Program-made: the position numbers and the translations under genes
In this document: positions 37,849-45,822 of the stretch, in pieces
Position numbering within the stretch: the stretch's first letter is position 1
Layout: each line of letters starts with the position of its first letter
Assembly (NCBI GenBank): GCA_943332615.1
Contig: CALQQB010000007.1
Span: forward strand, 35,176 to 99,175
Length of the DNA stretch: 64,000 nt
Direction of reading: 5' to 3'
Source of the DNA: Phenylobacterium deserti
GTDB taxonomy: Bacteria > Pseudomonadota > Alphaproteobacteria > Caulobacterales > Caulobacteraceae
The notes under the pieces: model-generated
Told to the model about the DNA's origin: nothing
Database searches by the model: none
What the model saw: the letters and a program-made list of their open reading frames with translations, nothing else

Positions 37849-38916
37849 GTGAGCGTGCAGGACCTCAGGCCTGGACCGGGCGTCGCGCTGGCGATCGCCT
37901 CGGCGGTGCTGTTCGGGGCCAGCACGCCGTTCGCCAAGGCGCTGCTGGGGGGCGGCGTGAACGCCTGGCTGTTGGCCGGCCTGCTCTACCTGGGATCCGG
38001 TCTCGGCCTGGCGGTGCTGTGGTTGGGTCGCGTGGTCTCGGGACGGAGGTCGGGCGAAGCGCCGTTACGCCGCGGCGACTGGGGCTGGATGGGTTTGATC
38101 ATCCTGGCCGGCGGCGTGGCGGGACCGCTGTTGCTGATGCTGGGCCTTGCGACGACGACCGCCTCCAGCGCGGCCCTGCTGCTGAACCTCGAGGGCTTGG
38201 CGACGATGGCCATCGCGTGGATCGTCTTCCGCGAAAACGTCGACCGCCGCCTGCTGGCCGGCGCGGCGGCGATCCTGACGGGCGCGGCGCTGCTATCCTG
38301 GCAGGGCGGTTCGGCTCCAGTCGGACTTGGGGCGCTCTATATCGCCGGCGCCTGCCTAGCCTGGGGGGTCGACAACAACCTGACCCGCAAGGTGAGCGCC
38401 GCTGACCCCCTGCAGATCGCCATGGTCAAGGGGCTGATCGCCGGCGCCGTCAACCTGACCATCGCGCTCAGCCTTGGCGCGCGCCTGCCGGGCGCCGGGC
38501 TCACCTTGGCCGCCGGAATTGTCGGCTTCCTGGGCTACGGGGTGAGCCTCGCCCTGTTCGTCCTGGCGCTGCGGTTCCTGGGCGCGGCCCGTACCGGGGC
38601 CTACTTCTCGACGGCGCCCTTCGTGGGGGCGGTCCTGGCGCTGGTCCTGTTCGCGGAACCGGTCACCGCGCAACTGATCGCTGCGGCGCTCTTGATGGGT
38701 ATCGGTCTCTACCTGCATCTCGCGGAGCGGCATGAGCACGAGCACCTCCATGAGCCCATGACGCATGAGCACGCCCATGTGCATGACGAGCACCACCAGC
38801 ATGGGCACGCGCCGGACGATTCCCCAGGCGAGCCGCATGTTCACGTCCATGCGCACAGCCGGCTGGCGCATCGCCATCGACATTTCCCCGACCTGCACCA
38901 TCGGCACGGTCACTGA
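37849..38916 (+). CDS. EamA/DMT-type transporter with a histidine-rich C-terminal tail
   Basis: 355 residues from GTG 37849 (GTG 37855 also fits), 23 bp after the heme lipoprotein. Two EamA repeats give ten helices: FGASTPFAKALLGGGVNAWLL, then WGVDNNLTRKVSA. The last 60-65 residues after LYLHLAERHEH are a hydrophilic tail with more than 20 His spaced by Glu/Asp (for example HEHLHEPMTHEHAHVHDEHH), a likely metal-binding segment. DMT proteins move metabolites or cations; the tail and the HupE/UreJ neighbour suggest Ni, Co or Zn, which is inference. Confidence 0.88.
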   Translation: MSVQDLRPGPGVALAIASAVLFGASTPFAKALLGGGVNAWLLAGLLYLGSGLGLAVLWLGRVVSGRRSGEAPLRRGDWGWMGLIILAGGVAGPLLLMLGLATTTASSAALLLNLEGLATMAIAWIVFRENVDRRLLAGAAAILTGAALLSWQGGSAPVGLGALYIAGACLAWGVDNNLTRKVSAADPLQIAMVKGLIAGAVNLTIALSLGARLPGAGLTLAAGIVGFLGYGVSLALFVLALRFLGAARTGAYFSTAPFVGAVLALVLFAEPVTAQLIAAALLMGIGLYLHLAERHEHEHLHEPMTHEHAHVHDEHHQHGHAPDDSPGEPHVHVHAHSRLAHRHRHFPDLHHRHGH

Positions 38917-38925
38917 GCCGTCGGG

Positions 38926-39597
38926 TCAAGGCGCCAGGTTCAGGCCCGGCCGCGCCTGGCTGGCCGGCACGTTCGCGACCACGCCCGCCTCGTTGCCCGG
39001 CTGGCCGCCGGGGATCAGGTCGTAGAAGCCCGCGAGGCGCAGGCGCACGACCACGCGGTTCTCGCTGGCGTTCGAGAACTGCCAGCCCTCGATGCCATCG
39101 AACGGCGCGGTCAACGCACCCTGCTGCTTCAGGCCGAACGCCTGCTTGTAGCTGGCCACGGTCATCGGCTGGCCGGCCGCGGGCGTCGTGTGTCCGTGCT
39201 GGTCGAAGTGGAAGTCGCGCGCGTCGGCGGCGCCGACCACCTCCCACGAATAGATCAGGGTGGCGTCCTGCTTCATCCGTACCTTGTATTCCAGCTCGGA
39301 CTTGTCAGCGCCGTCGAGGAAGCCGCCCAGCGGGATTTCCACGACGTCCGTGCGGAACGGCGTCCCGTACTCGTGCGCCAGGCTGACCGCGCCGCCCTTC
39401 ACGTCCGCCTTCTTCTCGTCGGGCGCCCAGAGCCGCGAGAGGCCGGTGAGCTTTCCGATGCCGATCGGATCGCGGTTGAATTCCGCCGGCAGGATCGCGC
39501 CCACGACGATCAGGGTTGCGACGCCGAGCGCGCCCAGGGTGGCCGCGATAAGCGGGCCCTTCGCCATGGGACGGGTGGGTTGCTCGTTGGCGCTCAT
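38926..39597 (-). CDS. Membrane-anchored protein next to HupE/UreJ gene
   Basis: 223 residues from ATG 39597, overlapping the upstream HupE-like gene by four bases. One N-terminal membrane helix (AATLGALGVATLIVVGAIL, about 20-40) is followed by a periplasmic-type domain of about 170 residues (VVEIPLGGFLDGADKSELEYKV; FHFDQHGHTTPAAGQP). The DQHGH stretch could bind a metal. This anchor protein often accompanies HupE/UreJ-type proteins, and I recognise the pairing rather than a named function. Its stop lies 9 bp from the convergent EamA stop. Confidence 0.75.
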   Translation of the reverse strand: MSANEQPTRPMAKGPLIAATLGALGVATLIVVGAILPAEFNRDPIGIGKLTGLSRLWAPDEKKADVKGGAVSLAHEYGTPFRTDVVEIPLGGFLDGADKSELEYKVRMKQDATLIYSWEVVGAADARDFHFDQHGHTTPAAGQPMTVASYKQAFGLKQQGALTAPFDGIEGWQFSNASENRVVVRLRLAGFYDLIPGGQPGNEAGVVANVPASQARPGLNLAP

Positions 39598-40295
39598 GAG
39601 ACCGCTCCGCCGAAGATGTATCCAGCCACCTGCTGGCCAGCCAGCACGAAGCCCGCCAGCATCAGCAGCACGTTGGCCCCACGCGCCGTGGGCTCGAAGG
39701 CGCGCGTGCGTCGCCACAGGGTCATGAGCGCCAGGATCAAGGTCAGCGCCAGCACCTGGCCAATCTCGACGCCGACATTGAACGACACCAGATTGGCCAG
39801 CAGGCCGTCGGGATTGAGGTTGAGCGCCTGCAGCTTGGTGGCCAGGCCGAAGCCGTGGATCAGCCCGAAGCCGAACACCGCGACCCTTGGGTCGGGTTGC
39901 ACCCCGGCCAGGGTCTGGAATCCCGAGAGGTTATCGAAGGCCTTGTAAGCCACCGACAGCCCGATCACTGCGTCCACCAAGTGCGGGTCCACATGCAGCT
40001 TGAAGAACACGCCGGCCAGCAGGGTGATCGAATGGCCCAGTGAGAACAGGCTGACGTAGAGCGCGATCTGGCGCAGGCGGAACAGGAAGAAGATCACGCC
40101 CACGAGGAAGGCCAGGTGATCGTAGCCGGTCACCATGTGCTTGGCGCCGAGGTAGAGGAACGGGATCGGGTCCGGCCCACGGGTGGCGGCCACGAAGGCC
40201 GCGTCGGTCCCGCCGATATTGTGCGCGACCGCGGCGCCGGCGCAGGCCAGCGCGGTCAGGCCGGCCAGCAGGCCCAGGCGCGAAGACGTCCCCAT
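39594..40295 (-). CDS. HupE/UreJ family membrane protein
   Basis: 233 residues from ATG 40295. The signal-like first helix is followed by about six helices carrying family His motifs: GYDHLAFLVGVIFFLF and FGFGLIHGFGLATKLQ, typical of HupE/UreJ proteins that handle nickel (or cobalt) for urease and hydrogenase. No urease or hydrogenase gene is here, so the metal is inferred from family only. It is coupled to the anchor protein. A decayed TonB receptor fragment lies 90 bp upstream, in the same direction, which may once have supplied the metal. Confidence 0.85.
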   Translation of the reverse strand: MGTSSRLGLLAGLTALACAGAAVAHNIGGTDAAFVAATRGPDPIPFLYLGAKHMVTGYDHLAFLVGVIFFLFRLRQIALYVSLFSLGHSITLLAGVFFKLHVDPHLVDAVIGLSVAYKAFDNLSGFQTLAGVQPDPRVAVFGFGLIHGFGLATKLQALNLNPDGLLANLVSFNVGVEIGQVLALTLILALMTLWRRTRAFEPTARGANVLLMLAGFVLAGQQVAGYIFGGAVS

Positions 40296-40336
40296 CACGG
40301 CGGGCCTACCGTGGTTTCTGACGATCACAAACAGCT

Positions 40337-40373
40337 GTCATCCCGGATCGGCCTCGCGGCCGTCCGGGATGAC
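40337..40373. repeat. REP-like palindrome, copy 2
   Basis: GTCATCCCGGA...TCCGGGATGAC with an inner GGCC/GGCC stem and one bulged T. The outer 11 bases are the same as in copy 1 at 17730-17756. It sits between the HupE gene and the TonB-receptor remnant. Two intergenic copies with the same core in 64 kb suggest a dispersed family. Confidence 0.75.
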
Positions 40374-40386
40374 GCGGTGTGCTGAA

Positions 40387-40753
40387 CTAGAATTCCTTCC
40401 GCACCGTCGCGCCGTAGGTTCGCGGCGGGTTGGTGAGGAAGCCGTAGCGGGCGCGCAGGCCGCGCTCGCGGTCGATGGCCAGGCGAGCCCGTTCGTCGCC
40501 GAGGTTGTTGACGAACAGCGCGCCTTCCCAGCCCTCGCCACGAACGCCGACGCGCAGGTTGACGATATCGTACGAGGGCAGCGAAAGCGGGAAGCTCAGC
40601 ACCGACACCGAGGTGGCGCCTACGTTGCGGAACAGGGTCGCCGTCGCGGGGTCGCCCTGGTCGTCGGTGGCAAGCGCCACGAACCCCAGCGCCGCCAGGC
40701 GCTGGTCCCGACCCCGTCGGCATGAACAGCGTGCCGATGAACTCGATTCCCGC
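40387..40753 (-). pseudogene. C-terminal remnant of a TonB-dependent receptor
   Basis: The frame ending at 40387 encodes about 100 residues with beta-barrel end features: RLAALGFVALATDD, YDIVNLRVGV, ALFVNNLGDERARL and a final strand TYGATVRKEF closing on aromatic Phe, as in outer-membrane receptors. A further barrel-like piece (GIEFIGTLFMP, 40718-40753) lies in a different frame, showing a frameshift or deletion. The rest of the roughly 600-residue receptor, with plug and TonB box, is absent. No ribosome site precedes it. It is a dead gene beside the HupE pair. Confidence 0.62.
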
Positions 40754-40904
40754 CGCCGAACAGGCGAGTCTTGTCCCAGCCATCGCGGCCCCGCGTTTGC
40801 GTCTTTGACCCTCGCTCACGCAACCCGCATCGATCAAGCCGCGTGACCGATTCAATCTCAGGCGCCTATGGTGCGCCCCGGGCATGGGGAGGGAGACAAA
40901 GACC

Positions 40905-43439
40905 GTGGCGGCGGACACATCCACGGCGGAGCGGCGACAGTCCGACCTGGAGCCGTCAGCGGCCCAGCGGCTGTCGGGCTGGCTCAAGGGCTATCACCCG
41001 CTGCCGGGTGTGCCGGACGAGCTGTTCGACACCGCCCGTCGCCCGCGCGACCACTGGCTGGCCTTCCTGGGCGACTTCGCCGAATACCCCGAGGCTGACT
41101 TCCGGACCCGGTTCGGCCTGGCCAATCGCCACATCCGCGACTCGGGCGCCTCCTACCGCATCTATGGCGAGGAGAATGAGCGGTCGTGGCCGCTCAACCC
41201 GCTGCCGCTGATCCTCGCCCAGAAGGAGTGGGAGGAGATCGCCGCCGGCGTTACCCAGCGCGCCCAGCTGGTCGAGGCGCTGCTGCAGGACATCTATGGC
41301 GAGGGCAAGCTGGCGGCCGAAGGCGCGCTGCCCGCCGCCGCCCTCACCGGCAGTCTCGACTTCCTGCGCGCCATGCGCGGGGTGAAGCCCCCGGGCGGCC
41401 GCTACCTCGGGGTCTACGCCGCCGACCTGGGCCGCGGGCCCGACGGCAAGTGGTGGGTGCTGGACGACCGCACTCAGGCGCCCTCCGGGGCGGGTTATGC
41501 CCTTGAGAACCGGCTGGTGCTCTCCAGGGCCTATCCGAACCTCTACAACGCCATGAACGTCCACCGCCTGGCGCCGTTCTTCGATGGCCTGCGGCGGGGG
41601 CTCTCCGCGGCCGGCGGGCGCGAGGACCCGCGCATCTGCCTCATGAGCCCCGGCCGGTTCAGCGAAACCTATTTCGAACAGGCCCACCTCGCGCGCTACC
41701 TCGGCTTCCTGCTGGTCGAGGGCGCCGACCTCGTGGCCCGCGAGGGCAAGGTCTATGTCCGCACGATCGCCGGCCTGAAGCGCGCCGACGTCATCCTGCG
41801 TCGCGTCGATGCCGATTTCCTCGACCCCCTGGAGCTGAACAGCCAGTCGGCGTTGGGCACGCCGGGGATGCTGGAGGCGATCCGCGAGGGCGGAGTGGTG
41901 GTGCTGAACATGCCGGGGTCCGGCGTGATCGAATCCAAGGCCCTGCTGGGCTTCCTGCCGCGCCTTTGCCGCCGCCTGCTAGGCGAGGACCTGAAGATGC
42001 CCAACATCGCCACCTGGTGGTGCGGGCAGCCCGGCGAATACGAGCGGGTGCTGAAAGACTTCGACAACCTGGCGATCGGCCCGGCCTTCACCGGAATCAG
42101 CGGCGCCGGCCTGCTGACCAGCCCCAAGCTCACCAGCGACATGACGCCGGAGGAGCGTGAGGGCGTGCGCCAGCGGATGGCCGACCGCCCCGGGGACTTC
42201 GTGGGCCAGGAGGTGGTGCAGCTGTCCACCATGCCGGTGCTGCGGGACGGCCGCCTGGAACCGGCGCCCTTCGTGCTGCGGGTGTTCGCGACCTTCACGC
42301 CGGAGGGCATCAAGATCATGCCCGGTGGCTTCTGCCGCACCTCCGACCGCCCGGACGTGCGCGCGATCTCCATGGGCGAAGGCGCCAACACCGCCGACGT
42401 CTGGATCATCGGGGACAAGCCGGTCGAGCGGATTTCGCTGATGGCCCGCCGCGAGGACGTGAAGGTGCGCCGCATCCTGGGCCACCTGCCCAGCCGCGCC
42501 GCCGACAACCTGTTCTGGCTGGGTCGCTATCTGGAACGGATCGAGGGCACCCTGCGGCTGGTCCGCGCGCTCTGCACCAGCCTCATGGACGCCGAGGGCG
42601 CCGCGCGCGCGGTCGGCGACAACCAGGACCACCTGACGCACCTGCTGATCGACTGGGGTGCGCTGGGCGAGAAGGCTCACGCCAGCACGACCGCGGAGGC
42701 CGCCCGCGACGCCCTGCTGGACCCGAGGGCCTGGGGCTCGGTGATCAACCTGGTCCGCTCGGCCCAGCGCACGGCGTCGTCCATGCGCGAGCGGCTGTCC
42801 CCCGACTTCTGGGCCCTGCTGCTGGATCTGGAGGGCGCGCTGGCCAACCGCACCGAGGCGATCACCTCCGAGGCCCAGGCGCTGCGCCAGGTGGAGACCG
42901 CGCTGCGCGTCGTGTCCGCCCTCTCTGGCCTGACCCAGGAGAACATGAACCGGGTCGCCGGCTGGCGCTTCCTGGACATGGGCCGGCGCATCGAGCGCGG
43001 GGTGAACACCTGCCAACTCACTCGCATCCTGGCCCACGACGAGGCCACCACCGACGACCTGGACCTGCTGCTGGACCTGGCCGACAGCCAGATCAGCTAC
43101 CGCGCCCGCTACCTTGTGGGCCTGGCGCTGGGACCTGTGCGCGACATGGTCATGCTGGACCCCTACAACACCCGCTCCCTGGCCTTCCAGGTCGAGATCC
43201 TGAAGGGGCACCTGGCCGTCCTGCCTACCCTGCACGAGGACGGGATCGTCGAGTCGCCCGGCCGCATCCTGCTGCCGCTGGCCGCCGAGGTGGAGACCAT
43301 CGACGCCGCCCAGCTCAGCGCTGCCAAGATCGAGAAGCTGGAAGAGGCGCTGATGGCCTTCTCCGGCGCGGTCGGCGACCGGTTCTTCCTGCAGGGCGCC
43401 ACCGCCGTGCCGACCGTCAAGCTGATGGGGCTCGCGTGA
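40905..43439 (+). CDS. Circularly permuted ATP-grasp fused to alpha-E domain
   Basis: 844 residues from GTG 40905, placed about nine bases after GGAGGGAG; ATG 40884 would put that site inside the gene. Residues about 30-490 are a CP-ATP-grasp (DUF404/407 type): YGEENERSWPLNPLPLIL, RPYPNLYNAMN-like LSRAYPNLYNAMNV, and GGVVVLNMPGSGVIESKALLGFLP. Residues about 510-840 are the helical alpha-E domain (LPSRAADNLFWLGRYLERIEG ... YRARYL). ATP-grasp enzymes form amide bonds through acyl-phosphates. The fusion with a coupled transglutaminase marks predicted peptide-amidation systems of unknown product. Cytosolic; no signal. Confidence 0.88.
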   Translation: MAADTSTAERRQSDLEPSAAQRLSGWLKGYHPLPGVPDELFDTARRPRDHWLAFLGDFAEYPEADFRTRFGLANRHIRDSGASYRIYGEENERSWPLNPLPLILAQKEWEEIAAGVTQRAQLVEALLQDIYGEGKLAAEGALPAAALTGSLDFLRAMRGVKPPGGRYLGVYAADLGRGPDGKWWVLDDRTQAPSGAGYALENRLVLSRAYPNLYNAMNVHRLAPFFDGLRRGLSAAGGREDPRICLMSPGRFSETYFEQAHLARYLGFLLVEGADLVAREGKVYVRTIAGLKRADVILRRVDADFLDPLELNSQSALGTPGMLEAIREGGVVVLNMPGSGVIESKALLGFLPRLCRRLLGEDLKMPNIATWWCGQPGEYERVLKDFDNLAIGPAFTGISGAGLLTSPKLTSDMTPEEREGVRQRMADRPGDFVGQEVVQLSTMPVLRDGRLEPAPFVLRVFATFTPEGIKIMPGGFCRTSDRPDVRAISMGEGANTADVWIIGDKPVERISLMARREDVKVRRILGHLPSRAADNLFWLGRYLERIEGTLRLVRALCTSLMDAEGAARAVGDNQDHLTHLLIDWGALGEKAHASTTAEAARDALLDPRAWGSVINLVRSAQRTASSMRERLSPDFWALLLDLEGALANRTEAITSEAQALRQVETALRVVSALSGLTQENMNRVAGWRFLDMGRRIERGVNTCQLTRILAHDEATTDDLDLLLDLADSQISYRARYLVGLALGPVRDMVMLDPYNTRSLAFQVEILKGHLAVLPTLHEDGIVESPGRILLPLAAEVETIDAAQLSAAKIEKLEEALMAFSGAVGDRFFLQGATAVPTVKLMGLA

Positions 43440-44323
43440 TCTACACCCTGCGCCACAAGACCACCTATGCGTACGGCAACTCGGTGAGCTTCGCCCGCTG
43501 CGTCCTGCGCCTTACACCCAATTCCTCGCCGGGCCAGACGGTGATGAGGACCACGCTGAAGGTCTCGCCCACCCCGACCCTGCGCGACGAGCGGCTGGGC
43601 CCGTTCGGCGAGGTCATGGTCACGGTGCTGATCGACAAGCCGCACGAAGCCCTGGTGATCGAAGCCAACTCCCGCATCGACGTCCACGCCCCGCCGCTGC
43701 CCGACGCCTCGGCCAGCCAGCCTTGGGAGCAGGTGCGCGCCGCCGCATTCGGCAGCCGGGGTCTGGAGGCCAACGGCCCGGCGGTGTTCCTCTATCCCAC
43801 GCGCCGCACGCCGAAGATCGCCGAGATCACCGACTACGCCAGGGCGAGCTTCCCGCCAGGCCGGCCGATCATCGAGGCGGTTTCCGATCTGATGGTCCGC
43901 ATCCACCGGGAGTTCAAATACGACCCGGGCGCCACCGAGGTCTCGACCCCGGTGCTGGAAGCGTTTCGGGCCCGCCACGGGGTCTGCCAGGACTTCGCCC
44001 AGATCATGATCTGCGGACTGAGGGGCCTGGGCCTGCCGACCAGCTACATTTCCGGCTACCTCCGCACCATCCCGCCGCCCGGCCAGCCGCGGCTGGAAGG
44101 CGCCGACGCCACCCACGCCTGGGTCACGGTCTGGTGCGGCGAGGGGGTCGGCTGGGTCGGCTTCGATCCCACCAACGCCATCCTCGCCCAGAACGACCAC
44201 ATCGAGCTGGGCGTCGGCCGCGACTACTCCGACGTGGCGCCCATCGACGGCATCATCCTGTCCGGCGGCAACCAGAACCTGACCGTCGAGGTGGACGTCA
44301 TCCCGGAGGAGGCCGAGACTTGA
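43436..44323 (+). CDS. Transglutaminase-like protein coupled to the ATP-grasp gene
   Basis: 295 residues from GTG 43436, overlapping the upstream stop (GTGA). An N-terminal beta domain (about 1-90, MIYTLRHKTTYAYG) precedes the transglutaminase core with Cys184 (HGVCQDFA), His227 (ATHAWVTVW) and Asp244 (GFDPTN), a complete triad. No signal is seen, so it is likely cytosolic. Family members cut or cross-link amide bonds. Neighbouring alpha-E/ATP-grasp genes in other bacteria often also include an Anbu proteasome-like protease, which is absent here; the next gene is convergent. Confidence 0.9.
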   Translation: MIYTLRHKTTYAYGNSVSFARCVLRLTPNSSPGQTVMRTTLKVSPTPTLRDERLGPFGEVMVTVLIDKPHEALVIEANSRIDVHAPPLPDASASQPWEQVRAAAFGSRGLEANGPAVFLYPTRRTPKIAEITDYARASFPPGRPIIEAVSDLMVRIHREFKYDPGATEVSTPVLEAFRARHGVCQDFAQIMICGLRGLGLPTSYISGYLRTIPPPGQPRLEGADATHAWVTVWCGEGVGWVGFDPTNAILAQNDHIELGVGRDYSDVAPIDGIILSGGNQNLTVEVDVIPEEAET

Positions 44324-44342
44324 ACAGGCTCGGCGGGGCCGC

Positions 44343-45542
44343 TCAGGCCATGTGCGCTGTTCCGCGTGGCCCTGCTGCGCACAGCCCCGCGATCGCCTCC
44401 GCCCCGCGACGCGACGCCCTCTCGACCTCGCCGAAGGTCAGGGCGAACCCCGCCCGCTGGACCGCGACGTACCGGGTGTGGGTGGCCCGGGCCATGTCGA
44501 TCGCCGCGATCACGTCGTCGGCCCGGTCCAGCACGGGGCCATAGCTCCAGTGCCGATAGCTCTCCTGGCCCCGCCAGTCGGTCCCCTGCGGATTGAGGAA
44601 CAGGCAAGGGCGCGGCGTGCGGAGGAATTCATAGACCTGGCTGGAGGCGTCACCGACGTAGACGTCGGCCATCCGCGTGTAGGTCATATCGATCGCCGCC
44701 GCCGACCCGCCAAGGTCGATGTGGAGGCCCGGCAGATCGAGGAACGGCCGCAGCTCGGGAACCCGCGCGGGCGACCGGCCGCCGAACAGGCGCAGGTGCG
44801 GCGCGAAAATCAGGTTGTAGCGGTCCTGGCCGGCAAACGCCTCCAGCACGCGCCGCCCCCACAGCGGCCAGGAGCTCAGCCGGCGCAGGAAGTGGGGATT
44901 ATACAAGACCGTCGGCCGGGTGGTCTCGAACAGCTTAGGCGCCGGCGCCGCCAGCTGGTCCACGAGGTCGAACTTGGGATAGCCGACCACGGCGCAGTGG
45001 TCCGCCGCGACGAGGCCCTCGGAAACCATCCGGTCGCGCATCTTGGGGCCGGCCGAGAACACCAGGTCGAAGTCCGCCAGCCGCGCCTCGAACACGCCGC
45101 CCCGATCCCCGGCCCCGTGCTGGGTATAGACCAGCCGGGCGCGCACCCCGAAGGCGCGCAGCATCGCGGTGGTCCGCTCCGGGGCGACGATCACATCATA
45201 GCGCGCCAGGACCGGCGCGTTGGCGGCCAGCATTGGGAGCTTGGGCGGCACGCCATCCGACCCGTGCAGCGCCCTCAGCGCCGCGGGACCTAGCAATCGC
45301 CAGCCAATCGCCGCGGGGCCCAGCTGGTCGGCCAGCATCCGGGCATAGCCCAGCACGCTGCGGCTGGTGGCGGCCACCTCGACAGCGATGTCCGGCCGCG
45401 ACCGCGCCAGCTCCACGGCGACCGACAGGCTGTGGGGAACCTGGTGCGCCTGGGCGATGTAGAGGAAGCACACGCGCGTCCGCCGCCCCGCCCCGAAAGC
45501 GGGAGGGGCCCCGCTGAGGTCGGCGGCGACAGGAGCGTTCAC
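44343..45542 (-). CDS. TagB/TagF-like glycerophosphotransferase family protein
   Basis: 399 residues from GTG 45542. The C-terminal half carries the family pattern: PTVLYNPHFLRRLSSWP, LIFAPHLRLFGG and YVGDASSQVYEFLRTPRPCLFLNP, which in CDP-glycerol:polyglycerophosphate transferases surround the two catalytic His. The N-terminal half is GT-B-like (VCFLYIAQAHQVPHSLSVAVE). In Gram-negatives such proteins act on surface glycans or lipids, with an unknown phospho-alditol. It is convergent with the transglutaminase. No nucleotide-alditol synthesis genes are near. Confidence 0.7.
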   Translation of the reverse strand: MNAPVAADLSGAPPAFGAGRRTRVCFLYIAQAHQVPHSLSVAVELARSRPDIAVEVAATSRSVLGYARMLADQLGPAAIGWRLLGPAALRALHGSDGVPPKLPMLAANAPVLARYDVIVAPERTTAMLRAFGVRARLVYTQHGAGDRGGVFEARLADFDLVFSAGPKMRDRMVSEGLVAADHCAVVGYPKFDLVDQLAAPAPKLFETTRPTVLYNPHFLRRLSSWPLWGRRVLEAFAGQDRYNLIFAPHLRLFGGRSPARVPELRPFLDLPGLHIDLGGSAAAIDMTYTRMADVYVGDASSQVYEFLRTPRPCLFLNPQGTDWRGQESYRHWSYGPVLDRADDVIAAIDMARATHTRYVAVQRAGFALTFGEVERASRRGAEAIAGLCAAGPRGTAHMA

Positions 45543-45687
45543 GTGGGGGGCTTTCTGGCCAGAGTTCGAAATTCGATGGACATCGACTCTCTACACTCCG
45601 ACGCCACGACCTTACGTGCGCCTCAAAGACCGCGCCATCGCCGCCTGAGGGCGGAGGCGCGCAATGGCGCCAATTCACTGAATTCGC

Positions 45688-45764
45688 TGGCGCACCCGAC
45701 ACGATTCGAACGTGTGACCTTTGCCTTCGGAGGGCAACGCTCTATCCAGCTGAGCTACGGGTGC
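45688..45764 (-). tRNA. tRNA-Arg (anticodon CCG)
   Basis: Cloverleaf on the minus strand: acceptor GCACCCG/CGGGTGC, U8-A9, D-stem GCTC/GAGC, anticodon loop CTCCGAA (45726-45732) giving CCG at 34-36, T-loop TTCGAAT with ACACG/CGTGT stem, discriminator G, encoded CCA at 45688-45690. It reads CGG codons, which are common in this DNA. The 5' end lies 58 bp from the gdhZ stop; it has no clear terminator T-run. Confidence 0.95.
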
Positions 45765-45822
45765 GTCTTCAGCGGAGGGTGTCTCTAGCTGAAAGGACGC
45801 GCCGCCGCAAACCCCGTCCGCA

